Source of the DNA: Bruticola sp004554425
GTDB lineage: Bacteria; Vulcanimicrobiota; Xenobia; Xenobiales; Xenobiaceae
Direction of reading: 5' to 3'
Length of the DNA: 64,000 nt
NCBI GenBank assembly: GCA_958366945.1
Contig: CATXCY010000002.1
Location: 62,001 to 126,000 of the forward strand
Positions within the stretch are counted from its first letter, which is position 1; every line of letters begins with the position of its first letter. The notes beneath the pieces are model-generated. The model was not told the DNA's origin. It searched no databases and was given only the letters and a program-made list of their open reading frames with translations. This document shows positions 16,764-24,924 of this stretch, piece after piece. Made by a program: the position numbers and the translations under genes.

Positions 16764-17411
16764 ATGGAAGCTCATTCTTTAAGCGATATGGTGGGAATGT
16801 GGATAGGCGTTTGCCTAACCATGTTTATTTTTAGCTTTCTTTACAAAGATAATCCCTTTTATAAGTTGGCAGAGCATATCTTTGTGGGCGTGTCGGCTGG
16901 CTATTGGATGTGCATAGGTTACTGGCAAGTAATTTACCCCAACTTGATTTTAAAATTGCAAGCTGGAGATTGGCGCTACCTCATAGCAGCCGCGTTAAGT
17001 ATTATGCTTTTGGCGCGTGTTTGCCCAAAATATGCTTGGCTGAGTCGCTGGCCCCTGGCTTTTATGGTCGGTATTTTTGCTGGTTATAATATCGTTTATA
17101 CGATGGAAGCTCAGGTTTTGCGCCAGTTGGAAGCCACAATTGTGCCTCTCTGGGGATGCGCCAGTTGGAAAGCATTTTTTATAAATTTAATTATTGTCAC
17201 CGGTGTTTTGAGTGGCCTTATGTATTTTTACTTTTCCAAAGAACATAAGGGAACGCTTTGGGGAAAGACAGCTCAATTCGGTATTGGCGTTTTAATGATT
17301 TCCTTTGGAGCAGCTTTCGGATATACTGTAATGGCCAGAATCTCTCTACTTATAGGCAGAGTTATGTATATACAAGACGTTTGGCAAGCTACTGTGCGCT
17401 TTTTTAGTTAA
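16764..17411 (+). CDS. Integral membrane protein of the DUF6754 module (six helices)
   Basis: A 215-residue protein with six hydrophobic segments, at about 8-25, 38-55, 70-85, 93-110, 135-155 and 172-195. It begins MEAHSLSDMVGMWIGVCLTMFIF and holds DNPFYKLAEHIFVGVSAGYW. No named domain is recognised. It follows the previous gene by 18 bases, with GAGAGG upstream, and closes the four-gene module. No terminator is visible before the paralog array that starts 58 bases later, so read-through is possible. The spread of helices suggests a core membrane subunit, which is inference. Confidence 0.75.
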   Translation: MEAHSLSDMVGMWIGVCLTMFIFSFLYKDNPFYKLAEHIFVGVSAGYWMCIGYWQVIYPNLILKLQAGDWRYLIAAALSIMLLARVCPKYAWLSRWPLAFMVGIFAGYNIVYTMEAQVLRQLEATIVPLWGCASWKAFFINLIIVTGVLSGLMYFYFSKEHKGTLWGKTAQFGIGVLMISFGAAFGYTVMARISLLIGRVMYIQDVWQATVRFFS

Positions 17412-17469
17412 AAATTCTAGAAGAAACATAAACGAATACCTCGATAGCGAAAGAGAGGGACTGTGAGCT

Positions 17470-18633
17470 ATGGCTAACGATACTCGAAGTAGCACTTCCA
17501 ATTTTGCCAACGGCAGGCGAGAGGAAGGAGAATCTTCGCCTGACAGAATGGGCAGCACTCAATTTGAGGTAAGCGACTCCGAGTTGTCGGCGGAAGACTT
17601 AGAGGCTGTGTCTTCTGGGGCTATGTTTTTCGAAACGATTGGCTATAACAGTACGGGCGGTGGTGCTGAAGTTTACAGATTGTTAGGCCAAGTGGTTAGA
17701 AAAATTGAAGGCCTGGGCGATGCTTTTATCTACTTCTTGCGCTGTTTAGTCGTGGCTATTGCTCTAATTTGTGGCTCTTGCTTTTTATATAAAAATTTCT
17801 TTTGCGTTACACGTAACTATGACCACGATATTTTATGGATCCTGGCAATCTTATTGCTTGCTTCGATAATTTGTCTCTTCTTAAGTGTAACTTTTGCAGC
17901 TAGAACGACTTCACAAAGAGAGCAAATTGCCCAAAGATACAAAGATGGCTATGCTCGTGAAAACTTAACGTATAAAAATATCTCTTCACCTTGTAATTCA
18001 CTCACTTTAAGTTTCTACAATCATGGGCGTTTCCTATTTTCTGTAGCTGCCTATACTCTTGCTTCTGTAGTTTGCATTGGGACTCTTTTAGGCTTTTTAT
18101 ATGTTGGCATTCTATTTTTTAGCTCTGAATCAGCTGGCGAATTTGTAAGCTTTTTGCCTTATTTGTCAATTATTCTGGTAGTATTGATAATTGCTTTTGT
18201 GGTAGTTTGCTGGCAAAAAACTGTAGTGGGCTATTCTTTAACTTTTGATAAACAAGGTATAAAAGGCGAATATTACTATTGTAACAATACTAAGATGCGC
18301 TTTATTGATGCTTATACTAACGTCTCTCCCAGTGAAGTTCGCTATTCCGATTTAATTAGAAGTTGTGGAGACTACATTGTGTGGGAAAATTTCCTTTGTT
18401 TTTCTTACCATAAAAACTGCTTGGTTCTGTGGAAGAGCAATCGGCCTAAATTTAACTTTAGGACTACTATGTTGATACAATTCGATTTCTACCCAAGTAT
18501 TGAAGAAGATTCAGACCCCAGACCTTTAAGGATTTGTGGCACTGAGAATGAAATAAGCGAACTAAGGGATTTTTTATCCAGTTTTATGCCTTGTTTACCT
18601 GCATTCGGTCAGGATTGTCAGGCTATTGTTTAG
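17470..18633 (+). CDS. Tandem membrane paralog A (YcxB/PH-like C-terminal domain)
   Basis: A 387-residue protein, longest of six neighbouring paralogs. A disordered acidic N-terminus of about 90 residues is followed by four membrane helices (about 92-112, 118-138, 183-215, 232-250) and a soluble C-terminal domain of about 135 residues. That domain has the array signature: FDKQGIKGEY, then VWENFLCFSYHKNCLVLWK, then PLRICGTENEISELRDFL. The pattern of two helices plus a small beta-rich domain with a Trp resembles YcxB-like proteins; that link is tentative. A purine-rich gagaggga lies about 9 bases before the ATG. Function unknown; the copy number suggests diversification. Confidence 0.75.
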   Translation: MANDTRSSTSNFANGRREEGESSPDRMGSTQFEVSDSELSAEDLEAVSSGAMFFETIGYNSTGGGAEVYRLLGQVVRKIEGLGDAFIYFLRCLVVAIALICGSCFLYKNFFCVTRNYDHDILWILAILLLASIICLFLSVTFAARTTSQREQIAQRYKDGYARENLTYKNISSPCNSLTLSFYNHGRFLFSVAAYTLASVVCIGTLLGFLYVGILFFSSESAGEFVSFLPYLSIILVVLIIAFVVVCWQKTVVGYSLTFDKQGIKGEYYYCNNTKMRFIDAYTNVSPSEVRYSDLIRSCGDYIVWENFLCFSYHKNCLVLWKSNRPKFNFRTTMLIQFDFYPSIEEDSDPRPLRICGTENEISELRDFLSSFMPCLPAFGQDCQAIV

Positions 18634-18672
18634 CTTTTTGCTCTATTGAGAAATCGAAGGAGGACCGACACT

Positions 18673-19725
18673 ATGAGTGACTATTTCCATGATGATGAAT
18701 TGGAAGAACTCGAGCGACAAGACGACGGTATAGATCCTTTTGAAGGTGTAAGCGAAGAGGAAAAACGGAAAGTTCTTCTTACGATAGAGCAGATGATGTT
18801 CAGTGATACTTCGCTCTATTGTTTGCGTGGTGCAGCTGTATTGCTAGATATTTTGATTTTTACTTGGGTATTTAACTCAGTAGGCGCTGCTGGTGGTTGC
18901 AAAGGTGTTGGCCCTATGGGGGCGCTTTATCTTCTGGCTATAGTTTTTTGTTGCCTGGTCTCTTGTACAGCCTTTGAATTGAAAAATTGTAAGCAGCGAG
19001 TCGAAGAACAATTACAAGCTGAAAAAGAACAAAAAGCTGAAGCTGAATTGCAAAAGCGTTTATCTGGAATCGGCACTTTAACAATTACAGACAAGGTTGC
19101 TTCTAAGCGCGTAGCAGCACGTTTGCTACTTTATGTAGGCTCTATATTCGCTCTTTCGATTATTATATTCGGTTTGGGAATTGGCCTTACCGACAGCTTT
19201 GACAGCCTCATGCGTGATATATGTGCCCCTGGATGGAAAAATTTCTTTGTGTTCCCTGTATCTATGGCTGTATTTATGTCCATGGGGCCGATTTGTTTAG
19301 TTGTATTCGCTTGGCAAGGATCATGTTTAACTTTCAATAAATCTGGTATTAGCGGCGAAGTCTACAACGCTTTTCAAAAGGCTGAAAATGTAATTGACTA
19401 TTGTGCCGAAAAAAACAGAAAAACTGGCCATATTATTAAACGTTACTACGATATAGATATTGAATCCCAACCCAATTGTATAAAATGGACCAATTTTAAA
19501 TGTTTCTCAGTGCATCGCAATTGCATAGTGCTTTGGCAAAAAGAACATATGCAAGCCAGTTTTCTGGCTAAATTGTATGTTAAGCTCGGCTGGAATCTTT
19601 GCCTCAATCAGTACCCATTGAGAATTTTAGGTACGCCTGCTGAACTATCCGAGCTTAAGCATATGCTAGGTCAAATTATACCTAGCTGTTGCAATTTTTT
19701 ACCTGGAGAAAAAGCCATTCTTTAG
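18673..19725 (+). CDS. Tandem membrane paralog B
   Basis: A 350-residue paralog of its neighbours. An acidic N-terminus (MSDYFHDDELEELERQDD) precedes two helices (about 53-72 and 80-98), a charged linker EEQLQAEKEQKAEAELQKR that looks like a short coiled coil, two more helices (about 153-172, 190-215), and the C-terminal signature FNKSGISGEVYN, KWTNFKCFSVHRNCIVLWQ and PLRILGTPAELSELKHML. The ATG at 18673 is chosen because AGGAGG stands 8 bases before it; an in-frame codon at 18646 has no such site. It follows paralog A by 39 bases. Confidence 0.75.
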   Translation: MSDYFHDDELEELERQDDGIDPFEGVSEEEKRKVLLTIEQMMFSDTSLYCLRGAAVLLDILIFTWVFNSVGAAGGCKGVGPMGALYLLAIVFCCLVSCTAFELKNCKQRVEEQLQAEKEQKAEAELQKRLSGIGTLTITDKVASKRVAARLLLYVGSIFALSIIIFGLGIGLTDSFDSLMRDICAPGWKNFFVFPVSMAVFMSMGPICLVVFAWQGSCLTFNKSGISGEVYNAFQKAENVIDYCAEKNRKTGHIIKRYYDIDIESQPNCIKWTNFKCFSVHRNCIVLWQKEHMQASFLAKLYVKLGWNLCLNQYPLRILGTPAELSELKHMLGQIIPSCCNFLPGEKAIL

Positions 19726-19849
19726 GAGAAAGAAGTTCGCTAAGCTGCCACAATATAATAAATTGAGGCAAGAACTTAGTGTAAGTAACCGAAAGTTATT
19801 GCTAAATGGTGTCAATATCTAATGATTGTCCCTAAGGAGCGCAAAGACT

Positions 19850-20593
19850 ATGAGTGACGATTCCGGCTATCATTATGATTCTTCGGATAACGATGAATTC
19901 TCTGGCAGCAGCTTTTCTGACAATGCTTATGACACAAATCAATCTGTGGTAATAGATTATGAGTTTTCTCTGAAAAGTTTAATGGCTGTTTTGGCTTTTA
20001 AAATTGTTTATGCTCTTCTTTTCTGTATTATATTCGCTCTTATATGGCCATTCTTCTCAGAACATAAAAATGCAGAAGATTCATTCACTTTTTTCTTTTT
20101 TCTCAATCTTATTAACCCTATGTCCTGGGCAGTGGGGGCTATTATTCCTTGCCCCTTTAGATTTATCAAACAATATCATGTGATATTCTCTTATTATGGT
20201 ATAAGCGGTAGTGCTGAGAGTTGGTTGTGTGAAAAGCTTGATTTAGATAAAGCAGTTACACCTACTAGGTATATTCGCAACGGCCCTGAAACCTCTTTGC
20301 TTCCTAAATTTACTTTAAACGAAGTTGTCGATACTAAATATATCTCTTGGGAAAATTTTCACAGTTTTACTTGCCACAAAGATTGTATAATGCTATGGAG
20401 AGAAGCTGAGCCGCCCATTAAGAAAAAATCTGCTCAATGGGCTGTGCAAACGGGCTTCAGTTTAGATGACACAATTGCTCCGCTGCGTGTTTGTTGTAAT
20501 GATATAAATGAATTGCGCAAATTGCGAGATTTTTTAGCTGAGCGTTTACCTGAAGTACATACTAATTATGCTGGATTAAGAGTCATTTTTTAA
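19850..20593 (+). CDS. Tandem membrane paralog C
   Basis: A 247-residue paralog with two membrane helices (about 45-68 and 80-100). Its Asp/Ser-rich N-terminus starts MSDDSGYHYDSSDNDEF, similar in character to paralogs A and B. The C-terminal domain carries FSYYGISGSAES, SWENFHSFTCHKDCIMLWR and PLRVCCNDINELRKLRDFL. AAGGAG precedes the ATG at 19850 by about 11 bases. The 124-base gap before it holds a TATAAT (19754-19759) flanked by aagttc/gaactt half-sites, so an internal promoter is possible, though no -35 box is evident. Confidence 0.75.
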   Translation: MSDDSGYHYDSSDNDEFSGSSFSDNAYDTNQSVVIDYEFSLKSLMAVLAFKIVYALLFCIIFALIWPFFSEHKNAEDSFTFFFFLNLINPMSWAVGAIIPCPFRFIKQYHVIFSYYGISGSAESWLCEKLDLDKAVTPTRYIRNGPETSLLPKFTLNEVVDTKYISWENFHSFTCHKDCIMLWREAEPPIKKKSAQWAVQTGFSLDDTIAPLRVCCNDINELRKLRDFLAERLPEVHTNYAGLRVIF

Positions 20594-20628
20594 CTAACTG
20601 TCGATAAGCATAGTGAAGAGGAGTTATC

Positions 20629-21294
20629 ATGGAAGATAGTTTTTATCAAGAGTCTGATAGTCTCGATTCTGTAACTGTAAATTGCAAATATAATTATGGA
20701 AAGAACTTTGAACTTATACTTTTGTGTCTAGTTTTTTCTGTTATTGTTATCACTATTACTGGTGCATATATTTTTGCGATGATGGGAATGTGGAAAGATT
20801 TCTTCTATGCGATAGCCCATCCAATTCAAAGATGGAACGACGTGTGTATGCTCGTCTTCTTATGTGTGCTTCTTTTTGCTACTTCTCTTGTCATTTGCAT
20901 AAATGGAATTGGCAGTTATACCTTGGTTTTCGATAATAATGGCATTACTGGAACTTACTCAAATTGGGCTATTAGTAACGGAGATTTCATAGACGCTATA
21001 ACTGTAAAAAATAGGTATACAAGGTATACCATTTTTGATGTTGACTATGTCGAAGGAAATAGATACATCTCTTTAGATAGTTTCAAAAGCTTTTCTCGCT
21101 ACAAAGATTGTATAATACTCTGGCGCACTAAACATCCTCAGGATACGTTTGGAATGCGTTTTTTCTTGCGTTACAATTCCTGGGGCTTACTTCCTAAGGG
21201 CAATTGTCCCTTAAGAGTTTGCAGTAATGGATCTGATCTGGCTAATTTACAAGATTTTCTGTCTCAGCGTTTGCCGCAAGTTCAGCCTTTGTAA
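20629..21294 (+). CDS. Tandem membrane paralog D
   Basis: A 221-residue paralog with two membrane helices (about 27-50 and 66-90). Signature segments: FDNNGITGTYSN, then SLDSFKSFSRYKDCIILWR and PLRVCSNGSDLANLQDFL. In the Trp-centred motif the first Trp is replaced by Leu (SLDSF instead of SWENF). It is closest to paralog C by eye. GAGGAG stands 6 bases before the ATG. It follows C by 35 bases. Confidence 0.75.
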   Translation: MEDSFYQESDSLDSVTVNCKYNYGKNFELILLCLVFSVIVITITGAYIFAMMGMWKDFFYAIAHPIQRWNDVCMLVFLCVLLFATSLVICINGIGSYTLVFDNNGITGTYSNWAISNGDFIDAITVKNRYTRYTIFDVDYVEGNRYISLDSFKSFSRYKDCIILWRTKHPQDTFGMRFFLRYNSWGLLPKGNCPLRVCSNGSDLANLQDFLSQRLPQVQPL

Positions 21295-21399
21295 GCTCTA
21301 GTAAAACATAAGCAGTTTTAACTTCCTAAGCAGTAATTAAGTTTGCCTCGGTCAAATAAACAAGCTGGAACAATACTAACTTTTTAGTGGAGGCTAGCT

Positions 21400-22167
21400 A
21401 TGTTTCAAGAAATTGGAGATTATCTTAATCGCTACCAGGATGATCTGTATAGAGACAGAGCCACTGAAGTTCCTTATTCGGCTTTAGTTGTCTTTCATAA
21501 ACAATATTATGGCAAGGGTTGGACTAAGTTTTTTAATTTTTGTAAACCTATTATAGTTGTGTCTGTAGTTGCAGGTTCCGTCGGTTACGCGTCTATAGTC
21601 GGCTGGGGGGTACTTTTCCATACTTTTACAGCCTGGCAATTAGTTGGAGCTATTTGTGCTTTTATAGCTTGTGTGGCTTTGGGGCTAAGCTTCGGGGATC
21701 ATAAAGACACGGAGCAAACTCTCATCTTTACTGATAAAGGTTTAACTGTAGTTATTCCCGGAGATTACAGTAGTCGCGGTTTGACTACCTCGGAAAATAT
21801 CTTAAAATTCTGCTTCTCGAGTAGTCGAAAAACTATCCCAGAAAAGGTAGTAAAATATCCTCCTTTTGCTTCCTCTCCGGAAGAAGAGATGGCTTGGAAT
21901 AATTTCCGCAGCTATTCTGTTATTCATCACAAAAAGCGGGACAATGTCTCTATAAAATTGTGGCTAGTCGACGATCCTAAGTCGGGAAGCCAAAACGCCC
22001 GCCGTTTAAGAGAAAAACAGCTTGACTGTGTAGAAATTTATCTGCGCGACGATGGAGGAAGATACACTGGGTATAATGATGAAAAATCTGAGTTGGATGC
22101 AACTATAAAATTCTTAAACGACAGAGTCTCATTGCCTTTGTATTCTGAAGAACAAGTAGAAGATTAG
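21400..22167 (+). CDS. Tandem membrane paralog E (more diverged)
   Basis: A 255-residue member with a short soluble N-terminus (YLNRYQDDLYRDRATEVPYS), two helices (about 42-65 and 73-92) and a longer C-terminal domain. The signature is present but diverged: FTDKGLTVVIPG, AWNNFRSYSVIHHK and SIKLWLVDDP. The usual PLRICG block is replaced by a charged region. GGAGG sits 7 bases before the ATG. A terminator follows at 22233, so E ends the first part of the array. Confidence 0.7.
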   Translation: MFQEIGDYLNRYQDDLYRDRATEVPYSALVVFHKQYYGKGWTKFFNFCKPIIVVSVVAGSVGYASIVGWGVLFHTFTAWQLVGAICAFIACVALGLSFGDHKDTEQTLIFTDKGLTVVIPGDYSSRGLTTSENILKFCFSSSRKTIPEKVVKYPPFASSPEEEMAWNNFRSYSVIHHKKRDNVSIKLWLVDDPKSGSQNARRLREKQLDCVEIYLRDDGGRYTGYNDEKSELDATIKFLNDRVSLPLYSEEQVED

Positions 22168-22232
22168 GATTTAATTGCTGCGGCAAACGGATGGGGGGCA
22201 ACAAGCAAAAAGGTATACATGTATTCATTCTG

Positions 22233-22257
22233 AAAAGGGCGCTGGGCGCTTTTTTTA
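22233..22257 (+). terminator. Terminator within the paralog array
   Basis: A short G/C-rich stem (aagggcgc with gcgctttt, including G-T pairs, loop tgg) is followed by a T-run to 22256. It separates paralogs A-E from paralog F and the GlmL operon. Confidence 0.65.
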
Positions 22258-22289
22258 TTAGAAAATGTAACTGATTAGAGGAAAGAAAA

Positions 22290-22790
22290 TTGAGTAAAAA
22301 ACATCGTCGGAACGAGCGTAATCAGGCTAAAAAGAACGAATTGATGCTCCCTTTATCCATTAAGCAGCATCCGGCAGCCAGACGTCCTTGGCTCACTGCA
22401 GTGATTGTACTCTTTTTATTTTTGATGGTCTTTTCTATGTTTAGTTCTAAAGCTGGCTGGAGTGGTTTATTGGTACCGGCTCTTTTGCTGGGCATTATTT
22501 TGCATGGTTTGGTTCCTTATTTTTTCCCCACTACTTTTACTTTCGATAAGGAACAAATAACTGTCAGCCGCTTTGGTAAGCCCTCTATTTTTAAGTGGGA
22601 TGATTATCGCTCTTATTCAGTTCAGGGTAACGGTTTTGTACTGTGGATGGAAATGCATCCAGCTTCCAAAACTTCTTCTTTTTCTGCCTACTTTAAGAGT
22701 TTACGCAACTCCGTTTTTTTGCCTTTAGATGAAGAGGCTATGCAAAAAGTAGAGCCTTTAATTGCTAAAAAATTGGTCAAAACAGAGTAG
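22290..22790 (+). CDS. Tandem membrane paralog F (minimal form)
   Basis: A 166-residue protein, the smallest of the six and the one closest to a plain YcxB-like layout: a basic N-terminus (KKHRRNERNQAKKNE), two helices (about 34-52 and 55-75), then FDKEQITVSRFG, KWDDYRSYSVQGNGFVLWMEMHP and a C-terminal helix EEAMQKVEPLIAKKL. TTG start, with AGAGGAAAG 5 to 10 bases upstream. It is 12 bases ahead of the 111-residue gene and thus leads the GlmL operon, physically tying the array to that module. Confidence 0.7.
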   Translation: MSKKHRRNERNQAKKNELMLPLSIKQHPAARRPWLTAVIVLFLFLMVFSMFSSKAGWSGLLVPALLLGIILHGLVPYFFPTTFTFDKEQITVSRFGKPSIFKWDDYRSYSVQGNGFVLWMEMHPASKTSSFSAYFKSLRNSVFLPLDEEAMQKVEPLIAKKLVKTE

Positions 22791-22802
22791 GCAAAGGTTA
22801 GT

Positions 22803-23138
22803 ATGAAGATAAATTGGCGAGAAATGTGGTCTCTGGAGGAACCTTCCAATATAGAAGAAAGCAGAGAAGAAACGGAAAAAGACATTAAAAATATCGCCAG
22901 TTCGGTAGTGGCGATCCATTTGGGCATTCCGGCTTTATGGCTTTTAGAGTCTTGTAAGCCACTATCTTTTATAGCTAACCAAGCTTTGGTCTTTTTCTCT
23001 CCGGCGGCTAATTTTGTAGGACTCGACTCTTGGTGGCGTAAAGCGACGACAATTTCTTCCCGACGTTCCAACGTGGAAGCTTTTATAGAAGCTATCGAGC
23101 AATTGGAAATAAAAAAACATGAACAAGAAAATAGATAA
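22803..23138 (+). CDS. Small protein of the GlmL module, unknown function
   Basis: A 111-residue protein. The N-terminus is acidic (SLEEPSNIEESREETEKD). The middle, HLGIPALWLLESCKPLSFIANQ, is amphipathic to hydrophobic and could be membrane-associated. The end is basic and helical. AAAGG stands 5 bases before the ATG. Its last 20 bases overlap the GlmL-type gene in another frame, which suggests translational coupling. I recognise no family with confidence. Its place between paralog F and the GlmL-type ATPase is the only clue to its role. Confidence 0.7.
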   Translation: MKINWREMWSLEEPSNIEESREETEKDIKNIASSVVAIHLGIPALWLLESCKPLSFIANQALVFFSPAANFVGLDSWWRKATTISSRRSNVEAFIEAIEQLEIKKHEQENR

Positions 23139-24921
23139 AGATTCTATCCGTTCTATCTTGGCTACAGATTGTGGCAGCACTACTACCAAAGCCATTTTAA
23201 TTGAAAAAGGGCCTGAGGGCTTTCGTTTACGGGCTAGAGGAGAGGCCCCTACTACTGTAGAGGCTCCAGCCGAAGACGTTACTCAAGGTGTGCGCAACGC
23301 TATTACTGAGCTTTCTGAGTTAATTGGGCGTCCTCTTTTAGATGAAAATGGACAACTTATTAAGCCTTACGATGGAAAGCAAGGGGTGGACATTTATCTT
23401 TCCACTTCGTCGGCCGGCGGCGGTTTGCAAATGATGGTAGCTGGTGTAGTAGCCAAAATGAGCTCAGAAAGTGCCCAACGAGCCGCCTTAGGCGCCGGAG
23501 CCGTCGTAATGGAAACACTTTCTTCTAACGATTCGCGTCGTCCTTACGAAAAAATTGAGCTTATTCGCAAGCTTCGTCCCGATATGGTTTTGCTTTCTGG
23601 TGGCGTTGATGGTGGCGTGCAAAAACATGTGGTGGAAATGGCCCAACTTTTTAGCGCCGCCGATCCGCGTCCTCGCTTGGGGGTAAACTATAAGCTGCCG
23701 GTTATTTTTGCTGGCAATAAAGATGTACGCGAGCAAATTAAGAAGATTTTAGGCTCAAAAACAGCTTTAGAAATAGTTGATAATATTCGTCCTACTTTGG
23801 AAGAAGAAAATCTTCAGCCTGCTCGTCTTAAAATTCAGAGTCAATTTTTAGAGCATGTCATGGCCCACGCTCCAGGGTACCCAAAACTTATGGCCATGAC
23901 AGACGAGCAAATTATGCCCACGCCGGCAGCTGTGGGAATGATTATGGAGCGGGTGGCCCAAACGCGTTCGATTAACATTTTGGGCGTTGATATCGGCGGC
24001 GCCACGACTGACGTGTTTTCCGTATTCGACGGCCATTTCAATCGTACCGTGTCGGCCAACTACGGTATGAGTTACTCTATTTCCAACGTGGTAGCTGAAG
24101 CCGGTTTGAAAAACGTTATGCGTTGGGTTCCCTTTGATGTAGACGAGCCTCAGTTGCGTAATCGCATCAAAAATAAAATGATTCGTCCGACTTCTATACC
24201 TTATCTTATGGAAGATTTGGAAATAGAGCAGGCTATCTGTCGCGAGGCTTTGCGTCTTTCCTTTGAACAACACGCTTTGTTGGCCGACGGCTTAAAAGGC
24301 GTACAGCACCAGGCTGAAATAGGCTCAATTTTTAGCCAAGGTGAGAAACGCTCACTTATAGATCCTATGCGTTTAGATATGCTTATCGGCTCCGGCGGCG
24401 TACTTTCTCATGCACCTGAGCGTTGGCAAACGGCTTGGATGTTACTTGATTCATATCTACCTTGCGGCATTACTCAGTTGGCTGTCGATTCTATTTTTAT
24501 GATGCCGCAACTGGGAGTGCTTTCTTCTATTTTGCCTGAAGCTGCTGCTTATGTCTTTGAGAAAGATTGTTTAATTGAATTAGGCACTTGTATAGCTCCT
24601 CGCTTTACTAACGGTAAAGCGCTGGCTCCTGGCCAAGATTTGCTTAAAGTTGAGCTTGAAGGTCAAGCGCCTTTCACTTTGCATATGGGAGAAATTAAGG
24701 TAAAAAAGTTGCCAGTAGGGCAAAATATTAAGGCTCGTTTATTCCCTCTAAGTCGCACCGATGTGGGGCGAGGAGCTGAGCAAATTGTAGAGTGTGTGCT
24801 TAAAGGCGGTACAACGGGGTTAATATTTGATGGGCGCGGTCGTGAACCGTTTGTACTTCCTCAGGAACGTTCGGTTCTTATCAACAAACTTCAAGAATGG
24901 AAGGCAGCTTTAAAGGGATAA
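23119..24921 (+). CDS. GlmL/MutL-type ATPase (glutamate mutase accessory family)
   Basis: A 600-residue ASKHA-fold protein of the GlmL family, named for a protein encoded between the two subunits of B12-dependent glutamate mutase and thought to maintain that enzyme. Visible: phosphate-1 motif TDCGSTTTK near residue 16, LSTSSAGGGLQMMVAG near 94, LLSGGVDGGVQKHV near 160, phosphate-2 motif GVDIGGATTDVF near 288 and GSGGVLSHA near 424. Length is somewhat above classical GlmL. No mutase S or E subunit is encoded in this window, so it is an orphan member. It overlaps the upstream small gene by 20 bases and is 3 bases from the next gene. The actual client is unknown. Confidence 0.85.
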   Translation: MNKKIDKDSIRSILATDCGSTTTKAILIEKGPEGFRLRARGEAPTTVEAPAEDVTQGVRNAITELSELIGRPLLDENGQLIKPYDGKQGVDIYLSTSSAGGGLQMMVAGVVAKMSSESAQRAALGAGAVVMETLSSNDSRRPYEKIELIRKLRPDMVLLSGGVDGGVQKHVVEMAQLFSAADPRPRLGVNYKLPVIFAGNKDVREQIKKILGSKTALEIVDNIRPTLEEENLQPARLKIQSQFLEHVMAHAPGYPKLMAMTDEQIMPTPAAVGMIMERVAQTRSINILGVDIGGATTDVFSVFDGHFNRTVSANYGMSYSISNVVAEAGLKNVMRWVPFDVDEPQLRNRIKNKMIRPTSIPYLMEDLEIEQAICREALRLSFEQHALLADGLKGVQHQAEIGSIFSQGEKRSLIDPMRLDMLIGSGGVLSHAPERWQTAWMLLDSYLPCGITQLAVDSIFMMPQLGVLSSILPEAAAYVFEKDCLIELGTCIAPRFTNGKALAPGQDLLKVELEGQAPFTLHMGEIKVKKLPVGQNIKARLFPLSRTDVGRGAEQIVECVLKGGTTGLIFDGRGREPFVLPQERSVLINKLQEWKAALKG

Positions 24922-24924
24922 AAT

